A stretch of 30,370 nt of DNA from Chara braunii (GCA_003427395.1 BFEA01000109.1:81920-112289), one strand, 5' to 3'; counted from the stretch's first letter, positions 8,385-18,934 are shown. A program made the numbers and translations. The notes: generated by a model not told the origin, from the letters alone.

Positions 8385-11300
8385 AAAAAAATAGGGAAAG
8401 GCTATTACAAAACTCTCTTCACATCAGAATGCAAACACCCACATCAGGCTCAAAGAGTACAAGAGATAGAAAACTTTCTTATACCATTGATAAAATTTAT
8501 ATCAGAAGAGCAGAAAACATTCAATTTGATTGACAGACCGCTCACGAAAGAAGAAAGCAGAGCAGCTCTCGTAATGATGGAGGAGGAAAAAACTTCAGGG
8601 ATTGATGGTTTTCCAAAAGAATTTTAGGAAGTCATGTGGGATAACCTAGCCCAAAATCTTATAGATTACTATCATGCACTATGGGTATGAGGTCAAATGG
8701 GATAATTTGTAGGTCAAGGAGTGTTGACCTTATTATACAAAAAGGGGATAAAACAAACATTCGTAATTATCGGCCGATTACTCTACTCACAATAGTCTAC
8801 AAACTGACAGCAAAAACATTTATAAATCGTTTCGTGAAGGTCATGACGGGCATTATACATCCAACACAAACATGATTCATTGATAGTTTGAATATCCAAG
8901 ATAACATCATACTGGTAGATGAACTAGTTAAACTTTCTAGGCAATCAAAGCATAATGCAACTTTCATCTTCATTGATTTTGAAAAAGTTTATGACCATGT
9001 AAACCCGTTTTTCTTAGACAAATGTAGCTTTGGTCCCAGTTCTAGGAGATGGATAAAGATTCTAGTATCATTCCACACATGAATGTTAAAACTCATATGA
9101 TGGTAAATGAAAATTTGACCCCTCATATTGAGCTAGAACGATCGGTTATACTGAGTGACCCCATTACCCTATTATGTTTGTCTTCATAATGGAGGTCCTA
9201 GCACTCAATCTACGCTGCAATAAAGGTATCAAACGTATTGAAGTTTAGTTACATTCTAGAAGAAATCCTCTCAATATGCTCTTTGTTCGCAGATGACCTT
9301 TCTCTCATAGTGAAAGTCTCTCGAGACAACTTGATAAAAATCAAGAGGTTTATGGACAAGTTTCGTTCCCTGTCAGACATGAGGATAAATCGGGGAACTA
9401 AAATGCAAGGATGATGGATGCGCCATCATTAAGACCTTCAGAAAAATTGAGCATTAATTGACTGCCCCCATCAGCTCCTATCAGAGTGTTAGGCATGCCC
9501 TATCTGCCGAAGGCAAGCCATCAACGGATAATGACTGGATCTTCAAACCAGCTTTAGTTAAAATGGAGTTGTGGAAAGATAAGCATAACTCTCTTATTGG
9601 GCGATTGTTGGTCATAAAGAACGCGATCCTAAGTTCACTATGGTGTACGTCCATGGTATGGGCTCTAGATAAATCGACGTTAAAGCCTCTACAAAGACAA
9701 ATAACAACCTTTCTTTGGAAATGTAACCACGATCATAAAAATGTCATTAGTACGGTGGTCTGACAAACGGTAATTCAACTCAAGATAAGAGGAGGGTTAG
9801 GAATTCTGGATCCTGCCACCCAAGCCATGACACTTGTCATTCAGTGGATCAAACGGCTTCTCTTCAACCCACAAACCCCCTGGCTTGCTCTAGCAGAGCA
9901 ACAAATTTCACGACTCGCCCTAAAGGTCCCGTAATTGACAGACCCTTTGTTTTGGCTGGAGAACCTTAGTTGGTCTATTCCCAGAGGTAGAACGCAACCC
10001 TCAGGCTAGACACTAGAAACACATCGTCAGGCTACACGAAGCGACATCAAGAATGATCCCTTCTGGCCAGAGCTACTCAAGACTTAGCGCAAATTACCTC
10101 TACCAGACAAGGTTTCACCCAATCGTTGAGAAGAGGTTTGTCAACAACCTCTCTTTAACAAAAAGTGGATCACTGACTCTCAAGCTAGGACATTGCACTG
10201 TTTGGAGTTTCCCTGGAAGGGGTGGAGGAAAAAAAACATCCTCAGGATATGAGATATTTGGAATTCAGAAACCAAAGACTGGTACTCTATCACGGACCTC
10301 ATGCCTTTTATACGTTATTGTAGAGAATCGGCAAGAGGACTATAAAAGATCATTGAATTTATCCCCATTAGATGACTCAAGATCCTTAGGAAAGACTCAC
10401 AACTTAAAGAGAGCGATTGGATAGCAATCCAAGGGGACCCACTACATATAGGTAATGCATTGGTGGTTAATGATGATGGATTATTTCTTCTTTCCCTATT
10501 CACCATTAATTATAACAACTGGTTGAAGGAAAGTCAAACAAGTGAAACCATTTTGGTCCAATCTGAGCAATTTTTTAGAATCAGAGTGTTAAAATGCAAT
10601 GACATTGGTTGACCTTCTAGCCTGCCTGTGCAATAAACAAACTAGCTTTATACCCTCTCACATGGGTATGAACAGTTTCACTGAGGAAACAAAGAAAGTG
10701 TACCCATTTTTTTCACACACTAACAATTAAATCAACTTAAGTAACCGCTTGATGAGACCAAAAATGAAATTAAGGGAGGGGATGGAAGCTAGATGGATGA
10801 AACAACTAAATGTAACCAAGGAAACACTTAATAAAAAAATCAAATGGTTCAAAACTATAAAATGGAGACTCACAAAGGTAGCCTCGTTGCAATGGCAGAC
10901 CGACCACCGATGTCTCCCCACCAATGACTTCCTCATAGACAGGTATACGCTAGAGGAGAGAGGCATTGCACTTCCTTGGTGTAAATCATGTTGAACAATT
11001 TTCCCATCCAAAAACATACATGAAACCATCGAGCATATATTCCTTCAATGCCCATGAGCGGTCTGGCTATGGAGATGGTGGGACAGGACCTGGAGATTTT
11101 TAATCCCCTCAGTGAACTGGCCTTGGGATTGGAGGGGTACAGTATAGACATGGTCTCATGAACAACTAGACGACTTCTCTCCCAACTTGTTTATTACAGG
11201 AAGAAGGGTCATAATGAGGACCCTTTGGAGACGGTGATGTACTTTAGACATGGAGGGAGCAAAGCTGGAGGGACCAGAATTTACAGAATCTATTACACTG

Positions 11301-11690
11301 CAAGTACAGACAATTATCACAACCCAATGGGAAAAAACTAAAGAAAAGATCCAATTTTTATCTTCAAAAAAAAAAATCGCACAACACATTCAACGATTTA
11401 GTGGCGTTTGGCTAGGGGGGGCTCAGGGGGGTAAGATAGGCAAAGTTAATTGGAACGGGGTGAGGAGAAAAAACAAGGAAGACCAAAAAAAGGTTTTCGT
11501 GAGGGACTATAGCCTGATCGTCCACAAATGGACTGATGAGCATCCTGCTAATCCCCTTCGCCCTCTATCAGATTTTCCAGATTTTTTTCCTCCGCCTTCC
11601 TACTGTTTGGTTTCCTTGAGCTGGTTCGGCAAAAATCAGGAAATGTGGCCATATTTTTTGTTCCTAATCAGTTGAAAGGTAGCTACTAGA
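8385..11690 (+). pseudogene. LINE copy 1, reverse transcriptase and zf-RVT part of ORF2
   Basis: In order: YYKTLFTSE; EEKTSGIDGFPKEF; LYKKGDKTNIRNYRPITLL; FIFIDFEKVYDHV (palm motif A); a decayed RQGDP equivalent (LSDPITLL); SICSLFADDLSLIVK around 9270-9320 (the FADD catalytic motif, in a shifted frame); LWKDKHNSLIGRLLVIKNAI (about 9570); and the zf-RVT zinc region at 10.86-11.1 kb (LQWQTDHRCLPTNDF, WCKSC then a stop, ETIEHIFLQCP). The C-terminal VRDYSLIVHKW block at about 11.5 kb is shared with copy 0. Many stops and frameshifts rule out function. ORF2 would have provided reverse transcription for its own and perhaps other A-tailed RNAs. Homology fades by about 11.6 kb, with no terminal poly-A seen. 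Confidence 0.8.
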
Positions 11691-12390
11691 ATCCAATGGA
11701 GAATCTTTGCAAGCATGGCGATTCTCTTCAGTGGAGACAGCGCTGGGACAGGGGGAAAGGTTAGGGGGAGGGGGGGGGAGAGATTTCTTCAATTGATTTC
11801 CAAGGTTATCTTTCAGTGCTATGTACGCATCTGGGAGACAGACGACTGTTTTCAAAGATTCATGTCAAGCATGCGTGCTACGTAGTATCAGGTGCTTCAT
11901 AATTCCATAATCTTCAATCATGTTATATCAAGTTTTCTGGTGTGTTGTAATCCTTGGTGGCATCTGACCTTCTTCCTCGTTCGGATATAGGATTTCAGAG
12001 ATGGTGGAATCTGGACTGATATCTGCTGAGTGGCTTTGTTCTGTGCCCCTGGTTTACCAATGCCAGAACGACGTTGGCCGGAGCTGGGGTGTTGCCCTGC
12101 AACCTGCAAATGGTAGGAGTGTGAGGTCTTGTAGAGAGATCTGGGGATTTGTTGAGGGAAGAAAGCAATCCAGTGGCGAACCGGGGGGGCTGCTTTGACA
12201 ACCTATGGGACCAAGGATAGTCTACGTGGCGAGAACAAATTAGCTATGGTTGATGTTGGTTAGGATGGCATTGTCTCTGAGATGTAATGTCCTGGTACAG
12301 GGAGGTCTAGGAGTTGTTCTAGGATAAGGAGGTCAGATTTGCTGATATAGCATAGTGACTATCTTCTATATTTTTTACGTACTAATCAGC
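11691..12390. other. About 700 bp with no recognised gene
   Basis: Complex sequence with a G-rich patch (about 11755-11780). The minus-strand frames of 60-70 codons (11918-12201) have ordinary composition but no recognised motif. It may be transposon remains or unique DNA. Confidence 0.4.
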
Positions 12391-12455
12391 ATAATTATCA
12401 TCATCATCATCATCATTAGTATCATTATCTCACAGTTTACATAGAATCAACAAAA

Positions 12456-12488
<33 letters not shown>

Positions 12489-12503
12489 TATCATCATCAT
12501 CAT
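12391..12503. repeat. (CAT)n microsatellite
   Basis: Two trinucleotide blocks of CAT/ATC (about 12395-12416 and 12458-12502), lightly interrupted. Element S4 starts directly at the end of the second block. Confidence 0.9.
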
Positions 12504-12640
12504 ATGCGGGACGCTGAGCCCGGTTCTCAGCATGTTCGATTCGGTCACTCCGGGTACTAGACTGTGAGAACTCGACCTCAATCTTCTTATTGGTAATATC
12601 ACCTTTGGGCACTGGGCCCGTTTATTTAAAAAAAAAAAAA
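12504..12640 (+). repeat. A-tailed hairpin element, copy S4 (divergent)
   Basis: It begins GCGGGACGCTGAGCCCGG and ends in poly-A (about 12628-12640). The head hairpin is GCTGAG/CTCAGC around CCCGGTT, where S5 has GCTGGA/TTCCAGC: both sides of the stem changed together. The downstream part does not match S1-S3 clearly, so it is a different subfamily or a head joined to another body. Confidence 0.6.
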
Positions 12641-12649
12641 GAATTCAAA

Positions 12650-12934
12650 GCAAGATCAGGGGAGAGAAAGAACAGAAGAACAAGGATCCATCATCGTACA
12701 CACTCAAGGGGAAACACTCAATGAAGGTCGGAAAGGGGANAAAAAAAAAAAAAAGGAAAAGAAAGCAGATTACAAGTCCGAATAGGGATGCTAACCCCGA
12801 TGATACATCATATGTATCTGCGAATAAAGAAGGAAAGGAAATACAACAAATGGAAATACACAAAGAACAGAGAGAGGAGAAAGAACCCCCAAGCAAGGAA
12901 CAAATAGGGACAAAAGAGATAGAAACTGAATAAA
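12650..12934 (+). pseudogene. Charged ORF remnant upstream of LINE copy 2
   Basis: The frame from 12721 to 12933 is K/E/Q-rich (KEGKEIQQMEIHKEQREEKE) and crosses a single N in a poly-A run at 12740, so its frame is uncertain. The position 5' of a LINE endonuclease region and the charge pattern would suit part of a LINE ORF1, but there is no diagnostic motif. Confidence 0.3.
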
Positions 12935-12977
12935 AAATTGACCCGTTCCAATGAGCTTTTGGTGTCCTTTTTCCGAC

Positions 12978-13826
12978 GGGGCTGACACTAAAAGGATGGA
13001 TGACCAGATTGCCTTGGGGGACTGTAGATCGATCCTGTCCTATCGGAAAGATACCTATTTCTCATTTTCCCCCTTTCTTTCGAACTGGAATCACCAGATT
13101 GCCTTGGGGGATTGTAGATCGATTACTTGACTTTTTTCTAGTCCGTGTCTCATTTTCTTTCTCTTACCTGGATCATCTTTCCGTATTGGTCCTTAGGGTC
13201 GATTCTTTTCTTGTTTCAATTCCTTTTTTTTATCGGTGGCAGTGCGGTTTAGGTTTATTATCTTTTCTCTCTCCTTTGCCTCCTCTTCTTCTTCAGTTTC
13301 TTCTTCCTCTTGAATTTTTGGGGAAGAGGAGCTTTGTTCTTCCTCCCTTACCTCTTCTACCGCCATGCCTCTTTCTCCTTCTTTTGTTTCCTTGAACCCC
13401 TGAACCACTAATTGTCATGATTCCTTAGCTCTTACTTCCCCTCCTATTGGCACAGTTTCCTTCCCAGGCTCTTCCTTTTCCTCCATGGTAGGCGGTTGGA
13501 ACATCTCTACCACTATACCCAGAATTTTTTGACTGACTCTTGTCCAACATGCTCCTTCTGGTAGGCCTTGTCCCAATGCCTGGTTGAGGCTGGGACTACT
13601 ACTTAATAAGTTGAATGGCTGGACATATGAATTGTCCCAAAATTCGATTGTTTTTTTTCCATAGCGTGTTTTCAAGGATTTGATTAGCCATTCTGTTAAC
13701 TGTTTCAGTTTATCCTCCTCCGAAAATGTTTGGTCAGGCTGAACAACCCCCTCTTCCATTTCAAAATCCTCTGTGGGCGAGGAGGAGTCCACATCTATAG
13801 GGGCTGACACTAAAAGGATGGATGAC
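12978..13826. repeat. 27-bp direct repeat flanking a 795-bp segment
   Basis: The same 27 bp, starting GGGGCTGACACTAAAAGGAT, occurs at 12978-13004 and at 13800-13826. Between them lies a segment whose long open frame is on the minus strand, opposite to the LINE fragments on both sides. A second repeat (CAGATTGCCTTGGGGGA and onwards, about 29 bp) occurs at 13005 and 13093 inside the left edge. This suggests an insertion or inversion with a duplicated junction. Confidence 0.85.
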
Positions 13827-13828
13827 AC
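13193..13828 (-). pseudogene. Unrecognised acidic ORF broken by one stop
   Basis: On the minus strand one frame is open over about 211 codons apart from a single stop near 13415. The N-terminal part has DSSSPTEDFEMEEG and the most structured part is KLKQLTEWLIKSLKTRYGKK followed by TIEFWDNSYVQPFNLL. After the stop come EVREEEQSSSSPKIQEEEET and a run of glutamates. Its composition is that of a coding sequence rather than chance, but I recognise no family. It fills the segment between the 27-bp direct repeats. It might be a LINE ORF1 piece in inverted orientation or cargo of an unidentified element. Confidence 0.4.
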
Positions 13829-14167
13829 ATGTGGAATACCAAAGCACAGGGGATAAGACTTTCAAAAGAGATATGCATGACTTTTTTGTCCAAACATTTC
13901 GATCCAGGACCCCAAGCGACTTTCACGTTAGTTGGAGAACAAGCCAAGATGGCCAAAAGGGACACCTTTGTGAGATTTGAGGAGAACAAGGAATCGGGAC
14001 TCAAATGGTACTCTCATGCGACATTGCTCGAACTGCAGCAACCCAAGATAAAAGCAAATATTGTATGGTCAGTAGCGGAAGTTTATTCTTTCCTTTGTTT
14101 TATTCTACGACGGGGGCTCCTCACCTTCTCGACATTACTAGATGAAGGAGGATGGGTGAGATTGTAA
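13829..14167 (+). pseudogene. Possible LINE copy 2 ORF1 C-terminal remnant
   Basis: 112-codon frame with FLSKHFDPGPQATFTLVGEQ, then AKMAKRDTFVRFEENKESGL and a KWYSHAT/KANIVW end. The composition is protein-like and it lies directly 5' of the LINE copy 2 endonuclease in the same orientation. The pattern (an RNA-binding-like beta/alpha fold followed by a short low-complexity end) would suit an ORF1 protein, but this is inference. The start codon is only the first ATG after the 27-bp repeat, so the true frame probably began further upstream before the rearrangement. Confidence 0.4.
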
Positions 14168-14213
14168 ATTCAGTAAATTCAGTAAATTCAGTAAATTCAG
14201 TAAATTCAGTAAA
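14163..14213 (+). repeat. 9-bp tandem repeat, about 5.5 copies
   Basis: Perfect iteration of GTAAATTCA between the ORF1-like remnant and the endonuclease region of LINE copy 2. Confidence 0.95.
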
Positions 14214-14259
14214 TGATCCCTCGGTCTAGAAAAGATGGGTGCACTACAGGCTTACTACG

Positions 14260-15646
14260 GAAAGAATCCATTTTCGAAACGAGTCACCCAGTCAACAGAT
14301 TTAAATCTAAGGTCACTTAATGTTAATGGTCTGGCTATTGCTGATGCGCTTAAACGTAGAGCAATAATAGAACAACTAAAAGGAGTAGGAGGGTGATCTT
14401 GGCCAGATGCGATCTGTATTCAGGAGACTCATCTAATGAACTCCCCAGCTCACAATAGGGCACATAATTTAATCTGGCCTCATCAAAAATTTCAAGTTTA
14501 TGCAACATGCAATGAATCAGCAAGGATAGCCATATAGATCCCTCCAGATTCAACGGCAGACATCATCTATTGGGAAGCAGACCAGGAAAACGGAAGATGG
14601 ATCTCTGCATTAGTAATGTTGGAAGTAGAAGTAGTATGTGTTATCATCGTATACGCCCCCAATGAGATACATAAAGGAAAACAATTCTTCCAGGATATCC
14701 GCATTCATGTTCCAAACGAGATCCCTATTATAACTGCAGGAGACCTTCACGTGGCCCCGGACAGATAGTTGGATAGGTGGAAGATCCCCTCTCCATGTCC
14801 AGTCTATATATTAGAGGACGGAATAATCATTCAACAATTATGTGCAGCGAAAATTTTTTATGATACATATGGAAGGGTTTTTCCACAAGAACGAATTTAT
14901 ACATGTATTAAAAATTTAGGCACTCCTCTCCAGTTTAGATCCAAAATAGATTTGATACTTATGTCATAAGACCTGGATCATGCGCTAGTAGGGACTAACA
15001 TTTTCCCACAAAGTCCATGCCCAGGAGTTGATCACAAGATGTGTGCTATCTTACTAACCTTCACGAAAAAACTAGATCGTGGAAAAATCATTTTATAAGC
15101 TTAACTCGTCCCTTCTAAAGAGGACAAATTTTTGAACTTACTTAAAAGAAGTATGGAAGTATTGGCAAACCACTAAAGAGGAGCATGATTCGTATATCAT
15201 GGTTCAATAATGATTTATTCTTCCTTGCCCAAAAATGTAACGGATTTTCAAAACTAATAGCTAAATAAAAACATGACCAGAAAATGAAAATTTCATGAAA
15301 AAATATTGTCCTTTGAACAACAAGGAAACCAGTTACTACCTCATCAAAAGAAAAATATACAGCATCCCAGAAACCAATTGCTTACAATCGCAGAAGAACG
15401 ATCGAAAGAATACCTAACCAGCGCAGCAAACTATCAAAATATCAGTCAGAAGGGCAGATGGACTCCTCCTTTTTTTTCCCTAGCACAAGTCATGGTACGT
15501 AGGACAAATATAGAAGCCTTAATAGATCCCGCTATGTCTCATCTCCTTGAGCCAGTCTCATCGGCAAATAGTCTAAAAGTAGCATATGACTTTTTTTTAA
15601 AACTTTACACATCCACAATAGATCCTAAAATAGTTGCACAAGAAAT
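14260..15646 (+). pseudogene. LINE copy 2, endonuclease and linker
   Basis: The conserved APE endonuclease blocks of an L1-type LINE are visible in order: LRSLNVNGLA (about 14.31 kb), AICIQETHL (14.41 kb), VIIVYAPNE (14.64 kb), IITAGDLHV (14.73 kb, the GD.N motif changed), FRSKIDLILMS (14.94 kb) and a VDH near 15.02 kb. The linker follows, with several stops, and the frame from 15306 reads through AEERSKEYLTSAANYQ and SLKVAYDFFLKLYTS to the 8-bp target CAAGAAAT at 15639-15646. In-frame stops (e.g. near 14394 and 14767) make it non-functional. ORF2 in such elements nicks the target DNA for target-primed reverse transcription. Confidence 0.85.
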
Positions 15647-16135
15647 CTATGTTACCAATGGTCCGGAGATCGGAAGTCTCCCCTGGACGTCTCCTCGGAC
15701 GTAGGGTACCCCCGTCGTCCGGATTTCCGGACGACGATTTTTTGGCACAAAAAAAAAAAAAAAAAAAATTATGACAGTGTTGCGCATGCCATAGAGACCA
15801 ACCATAAAAAAATTAAGAATGTTCTGAGCATTTGGTGATAGGGTGTTATTTGGGGTGGGAGGGGGGGGTACGATGGGTTTTGGTGGGGATAGGAGGGGTA
15901 TAGGTGGGGATTAGAATCTTTGAAGATTTTTATCTTTTTTTCTTCTAGCTCAAATAAGCCAAAATTTTGGTGCCATACACCTTATGCAAGGTAGAAACTA
16001 CATGATTTTTTTTTTTTTTTTTTTTTTTTTTGCTCTAGGTTGGACATCCCCTGTCCGGTTCGACGTCCGACCAGACGTCCGGTCGGACGTCCCGGACGGT
16101 CAGAGGGGTCCCGGACGTTCGATAAAACAACCTAG
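15647..16135 (+). mobile_element. hAT-like MITE, copy 2 (489 bp) with 8-bp target duplication
   Basis: The element runs CTATGTTACCAATGGTC... to ...AAAACAACCTAG and is flanked by CAAGAAAT (15639-15646) and CAAGAAAC (16136-16143). Its excision restores a continuous LINE frame (VAQETQNFLEPL). Both ends match copy 1 in reverse orientation: the left end shares TTACCAATGGTC and CCCCGTCGTCCGG, and the right end shares CGTCCGGGACCCC and AACAACC. The right subterminal region contains a 10-bp-arm palindrome ACGTCCGACC/GGTCGGACGT. A poly-A (about 15750-15768) and a poly-T (about 16006-16031) point inwards, and the core between them is unrelated to copy 1. It has no coding capacity. Confidence 0.75.
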
Positions 16136-17349
16136 CAAGAAACCCAGAATTTTTTGGAACCCCTAACACAAAAATTAACTCAGGAACAGAAGGAGAAAAT
16201 GAAAGAGTCAATTACCAAGGATGAGATATGGACGACTCTTCTGCAATTAGAGGAGGACAAAACCCTAGGAATTGATGGTCTCCCAAAAAAATTCTGGGAA
16301 GTTATGTGGGAATCAATGGCAGAAGATCTTATGGAATACTACAATCAGATTTAGGACTCAGGTTCTATGGGGGAAATCGTGGGTCAAGGAGTCTTAACAC
16401 TACTGTATAAAAAGGGGGAGAAAACTAACATAAGGAATTACAGATCGATCACTCTATTGACAATGGTATATAAAATGATAGCTAAGGTCATAGCTAATAG
16501 ATTTATTCCAATTATGCCAGACATCATATATCCCTCCCAAACGGGATTCATTCAGCGAAGAAGCATACATGATAATGTGTTACTAGTCAATGAAATGATC
16601 AAGCTATCGAGACAAAATAAACAAAACATGGCTTTCATATTCATAGATTTTGAAAAAGCATATGACCATGTAGATTGGCGATTCCTGCATGCATGCTTAA
16701 ATAAGCTAGAATTCGGACCAGGAATAAGAAGGTGGGTTCAAATACTTCATTCTAATGCCACGACAAGGATACAAGTTAATGGTATATTGTCCCCTGAAAT
16801 TCCTCTTCAAAGATCCGTAAGGCAAGGGGATCCTTTAGCTCTCTTTCTCTTTGTAATCATTATGGAAGCAGTAGGAGTCAACCTTAGGACATAACGCAAT
16901 CTTCAACGCCTCCGGATTACTAACATTCCCCAAGAACCAATTCTCATCTGCTCCATGTTCGTTGACGATCTAACTTTAATGATGGAGGCGTCTTCGAATA
17001 ATATGGAGGAAATCAAGGCATTAATGGATAAATTCTCAAAACCTTCAGATATGTTAGTTAACTGGGGTAATAAGACACGTGTGGTGAATACACTCCAGGG
17101 GGATAGACCACCAGAGGTCCCTAGGATTAAATGACTACCTCATGAGACTCCCAATTCGAATGATTTATGGATCTCGTCACCAGCGTAAGAAAAAATGAAG
17201 TTGTGGCAAAATAAACACACATCAATATTTGGGAGGGCATTAATAATTAAGAACGTGGTTCTAGCCTCAATCTGGTACAAAACAATTCTATGGTCACTCA
17301 ACAAGATCGCTACCAAGGGGTTACAAAGACAATTGTCAGCATGGATGTG

Positions 17350-17350
<1 letters not shown>
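16136..17350 (+). pseudogene. LINE copy 2, reverse transcriptase domain
   Basis: The best preserved enzyme region in the window. In order: EEDKTLGIDGLPKKFWEVMW (16.25 kb), LYKKGEKTNIRNYRSITLL, PSQTGFIQRRSIHDNVLLVN, FIFIDFEKAYDHVDW (motif A aspartate), RQGDPLALFLFVIIMEAV, then, after a stop at about 16894, SMFVDDLTLMMEA (FADD motif with Val for Ala) and MKLWQNKHTSIFGRALIIKN (17.2 kb). Only a few stops separate these blocks, so copy 2 is younger than copy 1. It ends at LQRQLSAWMWG, where a (GA)n tract begins. The zf-RVT end is missing or lies within the N gap. Confidence 0.85.
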
Positions 17351-17405
<55 letters not shown>

Positions 17406-17421
17406 ATGAGGGAGAGAGGGC

Positions 17422-17470
<49 letters not shown>

Positions 17471-17997
17471 NNNNNNNNNNNNNNNNNNNNNNNNNNNNNN
17501 NNNNNNNNNNNNNNNNNNNNNNNNNNNNNNNNNNNNNNNNNNNNNNNNNNNNNNNNNNNNNNNNNNNNNNNNNNNNNNNNNNNNNNNNNNNNNNNNNNNN
17601 NNNNNNNNNNNNNNNNNNNNNNNNNNNNNNNNNNNNNNNNNNNNNNNNNNNNNNNNNNNNNNNNNNNNNNNNNNNNNNNNNNNNNNNNNNNNNNNNNNNN
17701 NNNNNNNNNNNNNNNNNNNNNNNNNNNNNNNNNNNNNNNNNNNNNNNNNNNNNNNNNNNNNNNNNNNNNNNNNNNNNNNNNNNNNNNNNNNNNNNNNNNN
17801 NNNNNNNNNNNNNNNNNNNNNNNNNNNNNNNNNNNNNNNNNNNNNNNNNNNNNNNNNNNNNNNNNNNNNNNNNNNNNNNNNNNNNNNNNNNNNNNNNNNN
17901 NNNNNNNNNNNNNNNNNNNNNNNNNNNNNNNNNNNNNNNNNNNNNNNNNNNNNNNNNNNNNNNNNNNNNNNNNNNNNNNNNNNNNNNNNNNNNNNNN
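17351..17997. repeat. (GA)n and (TG)n microsatellites followed by a 527-bp assembly gap
   Basis: (GA)n at 17351-17401, a short spacer, (TG)n at about 17424-17470, then N from 17471 to 17997. The gap very probably marks an unresolved dinucleotide expansion. The long open frames across the Ns are meaningless. Confidence 0.95.
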
Positions 17998-18445
17998 CTT
18001 TTTTCTGGTGGGTAGCCCCCAACGCCCAACGATCATAACCCCCCCCCACCGCCTCAAATCACTGACCCCCCCCCAGGAAGCGCCCCGAAATCGCTCGTAC
18101 GGCAATTCGTACAGCCCATACGACCGCCTAGTAGGGGTCTGGCCATTCGAGCCATATGAACGGCCCTTCTTCGTACGGGCGTACACACAAGGGGGGAAGC
18201 CTACTTTCTTAAAAAATCAGAAAACAAATGTCAGTTTTAACTTCAACAAGATGGCTGTTTTTTTGTCAGAGGCATTGTCTCAGCCCAGACACTGCGGCCT
18301 TGTGAGCCCATGTTCTTACAGGTGTACTATGTCAAAATCAAACTCTTTGAGTAGCACTACATCCTGACATTCCATTGCGATTAAATTTTGTACAAAGTGA
18401 CAGCAATGCGTTTGGAACTTTGGATATGTGGCAAGCACGGAGCAT
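17998..18445. other. GC-rich palindromic patch, then no recognised feature
   Basis: 18000-18195 has C-runs and several copies of the word CGTACG or its parts (TCGTACGGCAATTCGTACAG, CATACGACC, TTCGTACGGGCGTAC), resembling the subterminal region of a MITE whose other end may be in the gap. The rest, to 18445, shows nothing I can name. Confidence 0.4.
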
Positions 18446-18451
18446 TTAATT

Positions 18452-18552
18452 TAGCTTTTAGATAGACTGTTTGATGCTCGATCAAAACAGTACAATCTAA
18501 ATTGTTTGATGTAGCTTTTGGATAGACTGTTTGATGCTCGATCAAAACTGTA
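18452..18552. repeat. 60-bp-period direct repeat with hairpin core
   Basis: The units 18452-18492 and 18512-18552 share GATAGACTGTTTGATGCTCG and ATCAAAAC at an exact 60-bp spacing. Each contains the inverted words TTTGAT and ATCAAA. It borders the foldback element on its left. Confidence 0.85.
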
Positions 18553-18556
18553 AGAT

Positions 18557-18752
18557 CAAATTGCGGACGTGCGGTACATCAAACAGTTTAGATCGTACTA
18601 CAGTCTTCCCCCGAATACAACGTACGGTCATTATAGCTGAATTTGGGCTATCTTTCAGTCTAAATACAGCTATAATGACCGTACGTTGTATTCGGGCGAA
18701 GACGGTAGATGTACGATCTAACCTGTTTGATGTACCGCACAGCCGCAATTTA
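18557..18752. mobile_element. Foldback / MITE-like element A
   Basis: About 88-bp imperfect inverted arms surround a 17-bp loop (18645-18661). The arms include AAATTGCGG, GTGCGGTACATCAAACAG, GATCGTAC, GTCTTC.CCCGAATACAACG and TACGGTCATTATAGCTG. The core TCATTATAGCTGTATTT recurs in element B at 25.5 kb. No transposase. Just outside lies a perfect 14-bp palindrome CCCGTTGCAACGGG (18763-18776). The structure would give a long hairpin RNA if transcribed. Confidence 0.8.
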
Positions 18753-18811
18753 AAAGCACTCGCCCGTTGCAACGGGTGTCAATCAGTTTAGAATCTTTAG
18801 ATAGGATGTCC

Positions 18812-18934
18812 ATGAAAGATGCTGGTGCAGCTTCCCGCCATTAGATGGAGCCTTCATGGGAGGGGTTCACTTGAGGAGGATGCTCTTACCACCTCCTCAA
18901 GTGAACCCTTAAAAAAAAAAAAAAAAAAAAAAAA
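18812..18934 (+). repeat. A-tailed hairpin element, copy S2
   Basis: Contains GCTTCCCGCCATTAGATGGA (the GCTCC/GGAGC hairpin with one G-T pair), then a perfect 16-bp stem GGTTCACTTGAGGAGG / CCTCCTCAAGTGAACC around ATGCTCTTACCA, then poly-A (about 18911-18934). The loop agrees with S1 and S3 and the stem does not. The head hairpin is replaced by CCATGAA/TTCATGG pairing across the middle hairpin. Confidence 0.7.

Noticed and set aside
17140-18367. Long open frames across the N block on both strands
   Set aside because: They are open only because the gap is translated as X. The real sequence around it is microsatellite and LINE remnant.
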